A stretch of DNA of 54,386 bases from Mycoplasmataceae bacterium. Lineage in GTDB: Bacteria; Bacillota_I; Bacilli_A; Mycoplasmatales; Mycoplasmoidaceae. Shown piece by piece: positions 10,305 to 20,568 of the stretch. The stretch is taken from NCBI GenBank assembly GCA_031258945.1, contig JAIRME010000024.1, forward strand, positions 1 through 54,386, given 5' to 3'. The first letter of the stretch is position 1. Each line of letters starts with the position of its first letter. The translations under genes and the position numbers were made by a program. The notes beneath the pieces are model-generated. The model was given only the letters and a program-made list of their open reading frames with translations, had not been told where the DNA came from and made no database searches.

Positions 10305-10632
10305 AAATTATTTATTGGCAGGTTGTGCAAAAGCAGCTTGCAGTCCTAGCGGTATGAGTAGTACGCAGTTAGCGATGTAAAATTGTGTAGTCTATCGCAG
10401 GTTGTGGTAGAACGAAGCAAACAATAAGTTGATAACTATGACCGAAAGTGACTCTTATGAATGAACTACTCTAATTGGCAATCAAAAACGATTGTTAATT
10501 TGACTAAAAGCATTTATATAAAGTTCTTTCTTTGCCAAAATATTGCGATGATTGCATAAAGTGATTGTAAAACATTGCTAAATCATGATGAACAAACAGC
10601 ACTGGTCTAATTAACTGGTGCTGTTTGTTTTA
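10305..10632 (+). ncRNA. candidate structured RNA in a 375-base gene-free stretch
   Basis: No convincing protein gene fits between hpf and lon. The first 130 bases are visibly richer in G+C than nearby intergenic DNA and contain repeated GCAGGTTGTG (about 10318 and 10398). A potential stem pairs GCGAT with ATCGC around 10372-10398. A second 11-bp hairpin lies at about 10473-10500 (AATTGGCAATC / GATTGTTAATT). The stretch ends in a strong terminator oriented for both strands. I looked for tmRNA, SRP RNA and 6S hallmarks and did not find them. Its identity as an RNA gene is inference. Confidence 0.4.
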
Positions 10633-10634
10633 TT
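10591..10634. terminator. strong bidirectional hairpin terminator at the 3' end of lon
   Basis: A perfect 12-bp inverted repeat (AACAAACAGCAC 10591-10602 with GTGCTGTTTGTT 10618-10629) has a 15-base loop and T-rich flanking sequence. It starts 1 base past the lon stop codon on the minus strand and would also end any plus-strand transcript coming through 10305-10590. Confidence 0.85.
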
Positions 10635-12927
10635 GACCAAAAATGGATTTATAGATATCGTTGTAGTGTTCAACAAAATGAAATTTAATTTGTGTGGCTA
10701 CTTCTTTTGGAACATCTTCAAGGTAACGTTCGTCTTTAGATGGCATGAAAATTTCGTTAATCCCACCCCGAAAAGCTGAAATTACTTTTTCCTTAACTCC
10801 ACCGATGATGCCTACACGCCCTCGAAGGGTAATTTCGCCAGTCATGGCAATGGTGTTGGGCACTGCACGGTTACTTAAGGCAGAAATAATGGCAGTTGTG
10901 AGTGTTACTCCTGCACTTGGACCGTCTTTAGGAATACCACCACTTGGTACATGAATATGAATATCAGTTTTATTAAAGTCAACATCCTTAATCCCAAATC
11001 TATCAGCATTAGCTTTAACATAACCTAAAGCAACTTGCGCTGATTCTTTCATAGTTTCTTTTAAATTACCAGTTATGCTAATAATACCTTTACCTTTAAA
11101 ATATGTCACTTCGATTGGCAATAGATCACCACCAGCACTAGTATAAGCCATTCCATTGACTACACCAGGCATAGGAGAAGGTTCACGTACATTGTACTCA
11201 TACAATTCTTTTTTAAGGTACAAAATTACTGCCTTTTCATCAATTGTTTGCATTTTAATTTCTTTATGCTGTTGACGTACTACAAATTTACGAGCAATCT
11301 TTTGTAACAATCGTTCAAGTTGACGTACACCAGCTTCTTGCGTATAACGACGAATGATAAATAAAATAGCATCATCGTTAAACTCTAACTCTTTATCGCT
11401 AATTGCAGCTTCTTGACGAATTTTAGGAACTAAATATTTTTTAGCTATTTCTAATTTTTCACGTTCGGTGTATGATGTAAGTTCAATAATTTCTAAACGA
11501 TCATAAAGAGGTGCTGGAATTTGCTCGGCATAATTGGCGGTAGCGACAAACATTACTTTAGATAAGTCATAATCTTCTTCTATGTAATTATCACTAAATT
11601 TATTATTTTGCTCTGGATCTAACACTTCTAACATCGCACTAGCGGGGTCACCTCGCATATCGCTTGTCATTTTATCTAATTCATCTAATAAAAATAATGG
11701 ATTAATTACTCCTGCTTGTTTCATTGCTTTAATAATTCGACCCGGCATGGAACCGATGTATGTTTTACGATGGCCGCGAATTTCCGCTTCATCTCGTACA
11801 CCACCTAATGACATTTTGACGAATTGTTTACCTAAAGCTTCTGCAATACTACGTGCTAAAGTAGATTTACCAACACCCGGTGGACCAACTAAACAAATAA
11901 TTGGTGCTTTTGATTGAGGGCTACGAGCACGGACCGCTAAATATTCTATGATACGTTCTTTAACTTTTTCTAATCCATAATGTGATTTGTTCAAAATTTC
12001 TTCTACGTGACGGATATCATTATTATCGGTTGTCACCTGTCATCAAGGAATGTCTAATAATCATTCAATGTACCCTCTTGTAATAGAATTTTCTTGGGGA
12101 TTTGATGCTTCCATACGGTTAATTTCACTTAAAACTCGTTTTTTGATATGTTCAGGATATGGATTTTCTTCAACTCGTTTCTTGAACGAATTAACATCAT
12201 TTTCACGTGAATTAATTTCACCTAATTCTTCTTTTACAACACGCATTTTTTCACGTAAATAAAACTCTTTTTGTTGACGTGATAAAGTAGAATTCACTTT
12301 GCGATTAATTTCATTGTCAATAGCTTTAGCGTCTTCCTCTTTGGTGCTCAAACGAATAATATTATTAATACGTTTGAGTACATCTAATTCCTCCAACAAT
12401 TTTTGTTTGTTATTTTGATCTACTGGTAAGGCTGCTGCTACTTGATCAGCAATTTTACTTGGCAGTGTATTACCTAACATCAAAAGTTTTAATTGTTTGG
12501 TTTCTTTTGGTTTTGCATAATTAGCAAATGATTTGTCAATCATGTCGTATAGTAAACGAATACGTTCCTGGATTTCCTTGGAATTAGTATTGATTTCTTT
12601 CATGACTTCAAAATCAACTGATAAAGTATCGTTATCATCATGAATTTTTTTAATTAATACTCGTTTGTCACCTTTGATGGTTACTTTATAAGAATCATCA
12701 GCATTCTTTTCTAAAAAAGTAATACGACATAAAGTACCTATTTGATAAACGTCATTAAAACTAGGGCTTTCAATTTGAGGGTCTTTTTGACTTACTACAA
12801 CAATTTTTTTATCCCCCTTGGCTGCAAGGTTAACGGAATTGATCGATTTTAGTCGACCGATTTCAATATCTTCATCAACGGTAGGGAAGATAATGATGCC
12901 ACGGGTTAATAATAGAGGTTTGTTCAC
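10630..12927 (-). CDS. lon: ATP-dependent protease Lon
   Basis: A 765-aa cytosolic AAA+ serine protease that degrades damaged proteins. In order it has the N-terminal substrate domain, the AAA+ module with Walker A GPPGVGKSTLAR and Walker B FLLDELDKM, and the C-terminal protease with catalytic Ser in PKDGPSAGVT and Lys in GGVKEKVISA. One TGA (near 12036-12060) is Trp. The start is GTG 12927, 6 bases after AGGAG (12938-12934); an overlapping ATG is out of frame. Transcription is probably under HrcA through the CIRCE element at 12984-13010. A hairpin terminator lies immediately after the stop. Confidence 0.97.
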
Positions 12928-12969
12928 ATTGTACTCCTAAAAACAAAGTATAAATTTATTTTCGAAAAC

Positions 12970-13010
12970 ATTATAACATAATATTAGCACTTGTCAATAT
13001 AGAGTGCTAA
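12970..13010 (-). promoter_or_regulatory. lon promoter with CIRCE operator (HrcA binding site)
   Basis: TTAGCACTT-N9-GAGTGCTAA at 12984-13010 matches the CIRCE consensus (TTAGCACTC-N9-GAGTGCTAA) in 17 of 18 arm positions. On the minus strand TTGACA (12997-12992) sits in the CIRCE spacer/arm, and TATAAT (12975-12970) follows after 16 bases. HrcA binding would therefore block RNA polymerase directly. This places lon in the heat-shock regulon, as known in other mollicutes. Confidence 0.92.
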
Positions 13011-13045
13011 AATAATTTGTCTGACATTGAAGGATTATCATTTAC

Positions 13046-13075
13046 TTGATTATTCCCCCCCCCATCATGTATAAT
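13046..13075 (+). promoter_or_regulatory. promoter-like site with a nine-C tract in the spacer
   Basis: TTGATT (13046-13051) and TATAAT (13070-13075) are separated by 18 bases, nine of which are a run of C (13055-13063). Runs of C are very unusual in this AT-rich sequence. The site faces nadE, 115 bases downstream. Slipped-strand change of the tract would alter the spacing between -35 and -10, so the promoter may be phase variable. A perfect 12-base palindrome (GATATGCATATC) lies downstream at 13120-13131. Confidence 0.5.
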
Positions 13076-13190
13076 GCATGACAAGAATTAAAAGATAGTT
13101 ATTTAGGCACTTTATCATTGATATGCATATCCCGTGAACCATTCCTACTTTAATTTTCTAATTATTTGTATATTACACTATGATTAATAT

Positions 13191-13919
13191 ATGAAAGACT
13201 TAAGCAAGTATTTATCATATTTAAATAAATGAATTGTTGACTATTGTCACCAAGCTCACGCCAAAGGAGTAGTAGTTGGTGTTTCCGGCGGAGTAGACTC
13301 AGCTGTTGCAGCCACTATTGCTAACATGCATAACAATATTAAGATATTAGGTGTATGAATGAACATTGACAATAGTAAGTTAGATATTAAATGTATTAAT
13401 GATTTAAAAAGACAAAACCGTTTTACTATTATTGATGTTAATTTAATGTCTATCTTTAATGCTTATAAAAAAATATTAAAATTAAATAATCGTTTATCCA
13501 TTTCTAACCTTAAAGCACGACTACGAGCTGTTGCTCTATATGCAATAGCCCAAGAATATAGTTTACTAGTAATGGGTACTGGTAATGCAGACGAACTTCA
13601 CATGGGGTATTTTACTAAATACGGTGATAGTGCTTGCGACTTATTACCAATTGCTCAATTAACAAAACAACGTGTATTTGAAGCTGCCAAAATATTAAAA
13701 TTACCATCATCTATTGTTGAAAGAGCACCATCGGCTAGTTTATATGAAAACCAAACCGATGAAGATGAAATGGGTGTTCGCTACCCTATAATTGATGCGT
13801 ATTTATATGGCAAAACTATTCCTTCAGTCTCTTTAAGCATTATTAAAAAATCTCACCAAATTAATCAGCATAAACTTCATATGCCAGTTAAACCACGCAA
13901 ATTTGAAAAAATTAAATAA
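13191..13919 (+). CDS. nadE: NAD+ synthetase (ammonia-dependent)
   Basis: This enzyme (242 aa) amidates deamido-NAD to NAD using ATP and ammonia. The PP-loop SGGVDS is at residues 32-37. Further hallmarks are LKARLRAVALYAIAQ, VMGTGNADELHMGYFTKYGD and the C-terminal PSASLYENQTDEDEMG. The length is that of the ammonia-dependent type without a glutaminase domain. ATG 13191 is the only in-frame ATG before the PP-loop. Its stop directly abuts the convergent rpsR stop. Together with pncC (42569) it fits NAD cycling from nicotinamide mononucleotide. Confidence 0.96.
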
Positions 13920-14174
13920 TTAATCTTTTACAAATGGAATTAAAGCAATAATTCTAGCTCTTTTAATGGCATTTGCCACCATACGCTGGTGTTTAGTGCA
14001 AGCACCAGAAATACGACGTGGAAGAATTTTACCATTATAAGAAATATACTTACTTAATAATTCAACATCTTTGTAATCAATATGGGTAATACCCATTTGA
14101 CATAAATAACATGCTTTCTTTTTCAAAAAAGGACGAAATTTACGATTACCCATTGGTTTTCTTTTTTCTGCCAT
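13920..14174 (-). CDS. rpsR: 30S ribosomal protein S18
   Basis: An 84-aa basic protein that pairs with S6 on the platform of the small subunit. The segments [32 protein letters not shown] and [17 protein letters not shown] are classic S18. The N-terminal KKACYLC retains a cysteine pair. It is the last gene of the rpsF-ssb-rpsR operon, and its ribosome binding site AAGGAGTAG overlaps the ssb stop codon. Confidence 0.97.
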   Translation of the reverse strand: MAEKRKPMGNRKFRPFLKKKACYLCQMGITHIDYKDVELLSKYISYNGKILPRRISGACTKHQRMVANAIKRARIIALIPFVKD

Positions 14175-14178
14175 ACAA

Positions 14179-14664
14179 CTACTCCTTGTTTATTTCATCG
14201 AATCATTCTACATCTTGGTTCGTATCAAATTTTGGTTTTTCCGATTTATGTATATCGTGACCTTCAGTTTGCTTAACTATATTTTCTGGGAAAGATTCAT
14301 CTATTGATTTAGTAGATTCAACTTTAGTAGTAGGAATACTTAAACCACTATTATTATCTTTTTTACTACCAATGGAATTGATAACATCTATCACGATTTC
14401 AGTAACATATACTATTTTACCTTCTTTACTAGTAAAACTACGACGTGTCAATTTGCCGTCAACTGCTACTAAGTCACCCTTTTTAAGATAGGTATTAATG
14501 AAGTTAGCAGGATTTCTTCAAGCAATGCATGGGAAGAAATAAGCTTCTTGTTTATTAGTGTTATCTTGAGTAGCAATGGTAATACGAGCTTGATTGATAC
14601 CAGACTTAGTTGTGAACGGTTCTGGGTCGGCCGCTAGTCGACCGACTAAAAATACTTTATTCAT
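14179..14664 (-). CDS. ssb: single-stranded DNA-binding protein
   Basis: A 161-aa OB-fold protein that coats single-stranded DNA in replication and repair. It begins [15 protein letters not shown] and continues with [38 protein letters not shown] and [10 protein letters not shown], the family order. The C-terminal tail is acidic and disordered ([19 protein letters not shown]) but does not end in the usual DDDIPF-type tip. Reading TGA as Trp extends the tail to TAG at 14179. The start overlaps rpsF by 8 bases. Confidence 0.95.
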
Positions 14665-15103
14665 GATTTACCTCTTTTTTCATTTCCGCTAATTCTGTTT
14701 GAGCTTTCTCACGAGCTTCACGTTCTGTTCTAATACGTGCTTGTTTCTCTTTAAACTTTTTCATTTTAATTTCAGATATTTTAACTTTTTTAGGATTATT
14801 AATTGCACGATATCCGTAATCTTTTTCTAAATTAATAATTAAGTGACGTAGCACTATTTTATTAATTAAAGCTAAGCGACGAAATTCAGCAATTTGACTA
14901 GGAATGGTACTAATAAAATTGTATTGGAAATATCAACATCTCTTTTGATTTCGAATAATATATGCCATATCTTTTATACCAAGATTGGTAAATTCAAATT
15001 TTTCATTTTTATCAATGATATCTATTAATTCTTTGATGGAAGTTTTAGCTGTCTTTTCATCTAATGTTCCATCCACTAATAACATAATTTCATATTTTGC
15101 CAT
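14657..15103 (-). CDS. rpsF: 30S ribosomal protein S6
   Basis: A 148-aa protein that binds S18 in the small subunit. The N-terminal domain AKYEIMLLVDGTLDEKTAK, the central LGIKDMAYIIRNQKRCWYFQYNFI and LRHLIINLEKDYGYRA match S6. The last 45 residues are a charged, coiled-coil-like extension (KKFKEKQARIRTEREAREKA) longer than in most bacteria but common in mollicutes. AAGGAG lies about 12 bases before ATG 15103. It heads the operon with ssb and rpsR. Confidence 0.95.
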
Positions 15104-15160
15104 ATTTATGTAATGCGCTCCTTGTGGGTTATTGTCTTACTCATTTCAGACAAAGAAATA

Positions 15161-15195
15161 CATTTAATCTTGATTAAATGCTAAATGATTATACA
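15161..15195 (-). promoter_or_regulatory. extended -10 promoter and leader hairpin of the rpsF operon
   Basis: On the minus strand TGTATAAT (15195-15188) is an extended -10 box. Just after it, CATTTAATC-TT-GATTAAATG (15161-15180) is a perfect 9-bp inverted repeat at the start of the roughly 80-base rpsF leader. It could be a leader hairpin for S6:S18 feedback control or a protein operator. The known S6:S18 consensus was not clearly recognised. Confidence 0.5.
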
Positions 15196-15315
15196 AAAGA
15201 TAGATAAAAAAAAGGGATCCGTTATTTGTTCCACTTTAATGGGTACAGCTTAATGGGTCGGATTAACTTAAACCCATATTAAATTAAAATACCTACGATA
15301 TAATTATTGACATTC

Positions 15316-15389
15316 GCAGATGTAGTTCAATGGTAGAACGCAACCTTGCCAAGGTCGAGACGCGAGTTCGATTCTCGTCATCTGCTCCA
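15316..15389 (+). tRNA. tRNA-Gly (anticodon GCC)
   Basis: A 74-nt tRNA including an encoded CCA. Acceptor strands GCAGATG and CATCTGC pair. The D-loop is AGTTCAATGGTAGAAC, the anticodon stem-loop CCTTGCCAAGG gives GCC, and the T-arm has GAGTTCGATTCTC. A hairpin terminator follows directly. Confidence 0.97.
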
Positions 15390-15393
15390 TATA

Positions 15394-15427
15394 AAACGGT
15401 TATTCATAAAGTAATACCGTTTTTTTT
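15394..15427 (+). terminator. rho-independent terminator of tRNA-Gly
   Basis: ACGGTTATT (15396-15404) pairs with AATACCGT (15413-15420) with one bulge and is followed by eight or more T residues. Confidence 0.85.
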
Positions 15428-15500
15428 ATTTACTATTTTAGTAATGATAACATTAACATGCACTATTAAATTAATGTCAAGTTAATATAATTCAATATAA

Positions 15501-17081
15501 ATGTTAGGTTTTACATTAAGTATTTTTTTAATTCCGCTGATTATTATTTTTAATAGTTTTTTTATTGGTAAATTGATTTATCGTTATTCAATTAGTATCA
15601 ATCCTTATATGACTACGGTCATGGGTTTTTTAACTTACATTAGTATTTTATTTATTTTTTTCTCTTTGTTGTACACATCGGGTGCTGTTATTCTAACTTT
15701 TCTCATCTTTTTTATCTCCATTCAAGGTTTGTTGTTAAGTTTATATATTTGAAACTTTCGTTATGCTTTTACTACTATTCATCTACAATTGAAATCACTT
15801 TTGCTATTTCTAAGTTTAACATTAGTAAGCGTTGCATTACTAGTTATCATCATTTTATTAGCCTATCATACTCAACCTATTTCCAACGAAATGCAAGACT
15901 TATTGAATAAATTTAATGGTCATTTTAAACAATATCAAGATTCTGTCATCTTTTACGATAATGATAAATTTACTTTCGAAAATTTTTCTATTTTTAATGT
16001 ACTTGCCTGTATTTTTAAACCAGTTTTTAATATTGCCGACAATAATCTTAGTGATTATTTATTTTGGCAACATGTAATCACATTTGGCATTATCTTTAGT
16101 TGTGCAATTACAGGTTTCTTTTATCAAAAAGTTAATAATGGTAATTTAATATTTGTACCCATTATTCTTTTAATTAGTCTTATTATTTTTATTTTTTCTT
16201 TTATGTTTTTTGAATGCCCGATGATTGGTTATAGTTGAATATGCATTCCTATTATTTTTTATTGTTATCAAACTTTTCAATATCCTTATCATGACGATCG
16301 ACTAATTAATAATATGTTATTAGTGATTGTAATAAGCACAGCAGCGCTAAGTGTGGATTTAACACTAATCACAACATTACTTTTGATATTTAATTTTTGT
16401 CATTCATCCTATAAAAACCTAAATCCTTTTGGACAAAGTTTATATTGTATATTTCCCTTCTTTTACGTTTTCTTCTTGTGAATGCCATTATCATCCTTTA
16501 TACCGTATGTCATATCACTTACAATTTGATTAATTTCATCATTAGTAATAATTTTGTTATATTCCTCCTATGTTTTTCGCAAAATTATAATGAACATAAA
16601 TAAATTGGCTTATCGTCACCCTCTTTTTATTGTTTTATTTATTACTGCCATAATATACACTCTAAGTGTCTTTTTCTTCATTACTATTTTCAATTATCAT
16701 TTTAGTTGACGTCTATGACCTGAAAATTACAATTACATTTGAGGAATTGACATGAAAAAATACCCTAATTTCAATCTTTTTTTTAACGTTGGTTCATGAA
16801 TTATTTTATGTTTATTACTAATTACTATAATAGTTACTTCAATCATTAAAAAAATACATTTTAATACACAACCTTATTTATTTCTTATCTCTTTAATGAT
16901 TTTACTTTTTATCAATCCGCTCACATTAAATCTATTTTTAAAAATAACTGAACAAAACCATTTTGTTCTATTAGATTTAGGAATAATTAATTTTTTAATT
17001 ATTGTTCCTATTACATTGTGATTTATTGAAACAATAATCAATAAACCGATGTTCACTAATCCAAGGAAATTAAATGTCTAA
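15501..17081 (+). CDS. conserved polytopic membrane protein (MG255-like by position)
   Basis: A 526-aa protein made almost entirely of hydrophobic segments, roughly 11-13 helices, with short polar loops. A longer hydrophilic loop around residues 125-185 contains DLLNKFNGHFKQYQ. Many Trp are TGA. I recognise no transporter motif. The order membrane protein - ligA - cysS - rlmB corresponds to MG255-MG254-MG253-MG252 of M. genitalium, so this is probably the MG255 homologue, whose function is unknown. ATG 15501 follows a TATAAT-like box closely. The 3' end overlaps ligA by 8 bases. Confidence 0.88.
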
Positions 17082-19080
17082 TATTCAAAAAAAAATTGAA
17101 AATTTAAAGATTAAACTAAATCAATGATCACATGAATACTACGATTTAGATCAACCAACTATTTCTGATGTAGAGTATGATTTGGTATTGCATGAATTAA
17201 TAAAGTTGGAGACTGCCCATCCGCAATTTGCAACTGATGACTCGCCAACCAAACGAGTTGGAGGTCATGTTGCAACACATTTTACTAAAGTCAAACATAA
17301 TCTTCCAATGCTTTCTTTATCCAATCAATTTTCTGAAAACGATTTAAAAAAGTTTGATCAAGATATTAAAAAAGAAATTGGCGCAACTAACATAAGTTAC
17401 AATGTTGAACCAAAAATTGACGGTTTAAGCATTTCTCTAATTTATCTCGATGGTATTTTAAAACAAGCATTAACAAGAGGTGACGGTGAATTTGGTGAAG
17501 ATGTTACCAATAATGTTCGAACCATTAAATCAATTCCTTTGAAAATCAATACCAAAATACATCACTTAGAAATTCGTGGTGAAGTATTTTTATCATACAA
17601 AGAATTTCATAAGATAAATAAAACAATTAAGGACGTTGATCAAAAATTTGCAAACCCTCGTAATGCTGCAGCTGGTTCATTGAGAAATTTAGATTCCGCT
17701 ATCAGTGCGAAACGTAATTTGGATATGATTGCCTATCATATTCCCAATGAATCAGTTTTAAAAGAATTGGGTATTCATACGCAAGCTGACGTAATTAATA
17801 AATTAAAACAATTAGGCTTCAAAGTTGCTAAAGAAATTAAACAATGTAATAATATTGATGAAGTGATTACCTATATTAATGAAATTACTATCAAACGTAA
17901 TAGTTTAGATTATCCAATTGATGGTATGGTCGTTAAAGAAAATTTAATTAAATTTTACGATATGCTTGGTAATACCTCTAAATTCCCTAAATGAGCCACC
18001 GCTTTTAAGTTTCCTCCTGAAATAGCACAAACTAAATTATTGAATATTACAGCCACGGTTGGGCGTACTGGTCGTATTACTTATATAGCTAATTTGCAAC
18101 CAGTAATTTTAAGTGGTTCAACCATTTCATCAGCAACACTTCATAATGCTGATTACATCAGAGATAACGATATTCGCATTAATGACATAGTAAAAATATT
18201 CAAAGCTGCTGAAATTATTCCTAAAGTAATGGGGCCTGTTTTAAATAAACGACCAATCAATACCATTTCTTTTATCCCAATCACTCATTGCCCTAGATGC
18301 AATGCTTTATTGGAAAAACAATTAGGAGAAATAGATCAATATTGTACTAACACATCATGTCCTGCAAGGATTTTACAATCAATGATTCATTTTACAAGTA
18401 AAAAAGCCATGAATATTGAAGATCTATCAGAAAAAAATTTACAAAAACTCTATGACGCTAACATTATTAATAAAATTCAAGACATTTATAAATTTGGCGA
18501 AAAAAAATCCATCATCTTACAATCTGATTTCAAAATTAAAGAAAAGATGTTTAATAATTTTATTAACAATATTAATGCTTCCAAAAATAATTCTTTGGAA
18601 AAATTAATTTTTGCTATTGGTATTCGTCATGTTGGTGAAACTACTGCCAAAATATTAGCTAAAACTTTCCGCACAATTGATCATTTAGCTAATGCTTCTT
18701 TGAATGAACTAATGAAAATTAATGATATCGGTGAAACCGTCGCCGTTAGCATCGTTGATTTTTTTCGAAATAATGATAATCAACGATTAATTAATGATCT
18801 CAAAACACTTGGTGTTAATACTCGCTATCTTCCTAGCATTGATGAATCAAAAGTAGAAAAAAATAGTCAATATTACCAAAAAACTTTTGTTATTACTGGT
18901 AGTTTTGATATTCCACGTCATGAAATCAAAAAAAGAATGGAACAAAAATATGATGCTAATGTAATTGATACTATATCTAGATCCACGGATTACCTTATTG
19001 TCGGTGAAAATGGCGGCAGTAAAATAAAAAAGGCTAATAAATTAAACATCAAAATTATTCAAACAAAAATCTGAGAATAA
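17074..19080 (+). CDS. ligA: NAD+-dependent DNA ligase
   Basis: A 668-aa enzyme that seals nicks in replication and repair using NAD+. In order it has domain Ia (YYDLDQPTISDVEYD), the adenylation motif EPKIDGLSI with nucleophile Lys114, FANPRNAAAGSLRNLD, and the OB fold beginning ATVGRTGRITYIANL. The four-Cys zinc finger (CPRC...CTNTSC) is followed by helix-hairpin-helix repeats (LIFAIGIRHVGETTAK) and a C-terminal BRCT domain (KTFVITGSFDIPRHEIKKRM). TGA Trp codons occur at W26, near residue 307 and near the end. ATG 17074 overlaps the previous gene. Confidence 0.98.
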
Positions 19081-19251
19081 TTTTCATATTTTAATTTGCA
19101 TCGAGCTAATGATATTTAGCATTAGTTAGAATTTAGATATTTATTTTTTTATAGAAAAATAGATAGTTTACATCTAATCATATAATATGTGATGCAAATT
19201 ATTTTACGAATTTGTATCGTTATATACACCTATAATGATTAAATAAAAAAT
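19081..19251 (+). promoter_or_regulatory. cysS upstream region with nested inverted repeats
   Basis: This 171-base gap holds an 11-base inverted repeat, TAATTTGCATC (19092-19102) and GATGCAAATTA (19191-19201). A smaller hairpin (CTAATG / CATTAG, about 19106-19125) sits inside it. A TATAAT box lies at 19231-19236, 16 bases before the cysS ATG. The repeat could fold the leader or bind a protein. No T-box signature was seen. Confidence 0.4.
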
Positions 19252-20568
19252 ATGATAATTTATGACTCACTTAGTAATAAAAGATATGAATTAATATCTA
19301 AGAGCGTTTCAATTTATAATTGTGGTCCCACCGTTTACAACGATATTCATATTGGTAATGCTAGACCATTAATTACTTTCGATGTATTAATACGATTTCT
19401 TAGAGCGCTTAGGTTTAATGTAATTTATGTTCATAATATTACCGATATTGACGATAAAATTATTGATCAAGCCAAAATTTTAAAAGAAACTGAAATGGAA
19501 GTAGCCAATTATTTCTATCATCATTATCTTGATGTTAATAAGGCTCTAAATATTTTACCTATTGAAAAAATGCCAAAGGTTTCTGAAAATATTCCTGGGA
19601 TGATTGAATACATTCAAAAGCTTATTGATGCTAAAGCTGCTTATGTTACTAATGAAGGAGACGTCTATTTTGATGTAAAAAGCATTCCTATCTATGGTAT
19701 TCTTTCACATCAAAATCTTGATCAATTACAAGAGGGCGTAAGAAAAGAATTAACCACTAACAAAAAATCACCGTTAGATTTTGTTTTGTGGAAAAAGACT
19801 GAAAATGGTTTAAATTGAAAATCCCCTTGATCCACTGGTAGGCCTGGTTGACACACTGAATGTGCTCTATTTGTCAATAAGTATATTGGCAATCATGCTA
19901 CTATTCATGGTGGAGGAATTGATTTGAAATTTCCCCACCATGAAAACGAAAATGCTCAAAACTATGCTCTATTCAAAAGAAATATCGCTGACATTTGGAT
20001 GCATGTAGGTCATGTTAATGTCAACCACGAAAAAATGGCTAAATCTTTAGGCAATTTCATTTTAGTTAAAGATTTGCTACTCCAACATAGTGGTAATGAC
20101 ATTCGTTGGTTTATGTATCAAGCCCGTTACCAAATTCCGCTGGAATTCACTAAAGCTACATTTGAGCAATCATGTAATGAATTATTGAAAATCTTTCAAC
20201 AGATTAATCAAGGGTATATTCAATTGTACTTACATAACATTAAAATCCTCAAAAGCATTGGTGTAATGGACCAAACTTTTATTAAAACACTAAATGATGA
20301 TTTGGATTTTCCTAATGCTAAAGCTATTATTGCTAGTCAGATTAAAAGTTTAGCATCTTACATTAGGGGGAGAAAATTCGATAAATTTCAAAAATTATTA
20401 AGCACCATCAAAGCTGAATTTAATATTTTAGGCATTGTTTATGTAAACCCATTAGAATGCCCACAAATAAAGTCATTAGTTGATGAATGACAAAAAGCTT
20501 TAAAAGAAAAGAATTACATTCTTTCCGATAAATATCGTCAACAATTGATTGATAAAAAGGTAATATAA
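19252..20568 (+). CDS. cysS: cysteinyl-tRNA synthetase
   Basis: A 438-aa class I synthetase that charges tRNA-Cys. The N-terminus has the zinc Cys and HIGH-type motif (YNCGPTVYNDIHIGNARP), followed by YVHNITDIDDKIIDQA. The central region has WPGWHTEC-type zinc ligands (GWHTECALF), GGGIDLKFPHHENENAQ and the KMSKS-type KMAKSLGNF. It is slightly shorter than the usual 460-470 aa, with a reduced C-terminal domain. Four TGA codons are Trp. The stop overlaps the rlmB start as TAATG. Confidence 0.97.

Noticed and set aside
10305-10632. tmRNA, SRP RNA or 6S RNA in the hpf-lon gap
   Set aside because: There is no tRNA-like ends or tag frame for tmRNA, no GGAAGCAGC-type SRP loop, and no long open-bubble helix for 6S RNA.
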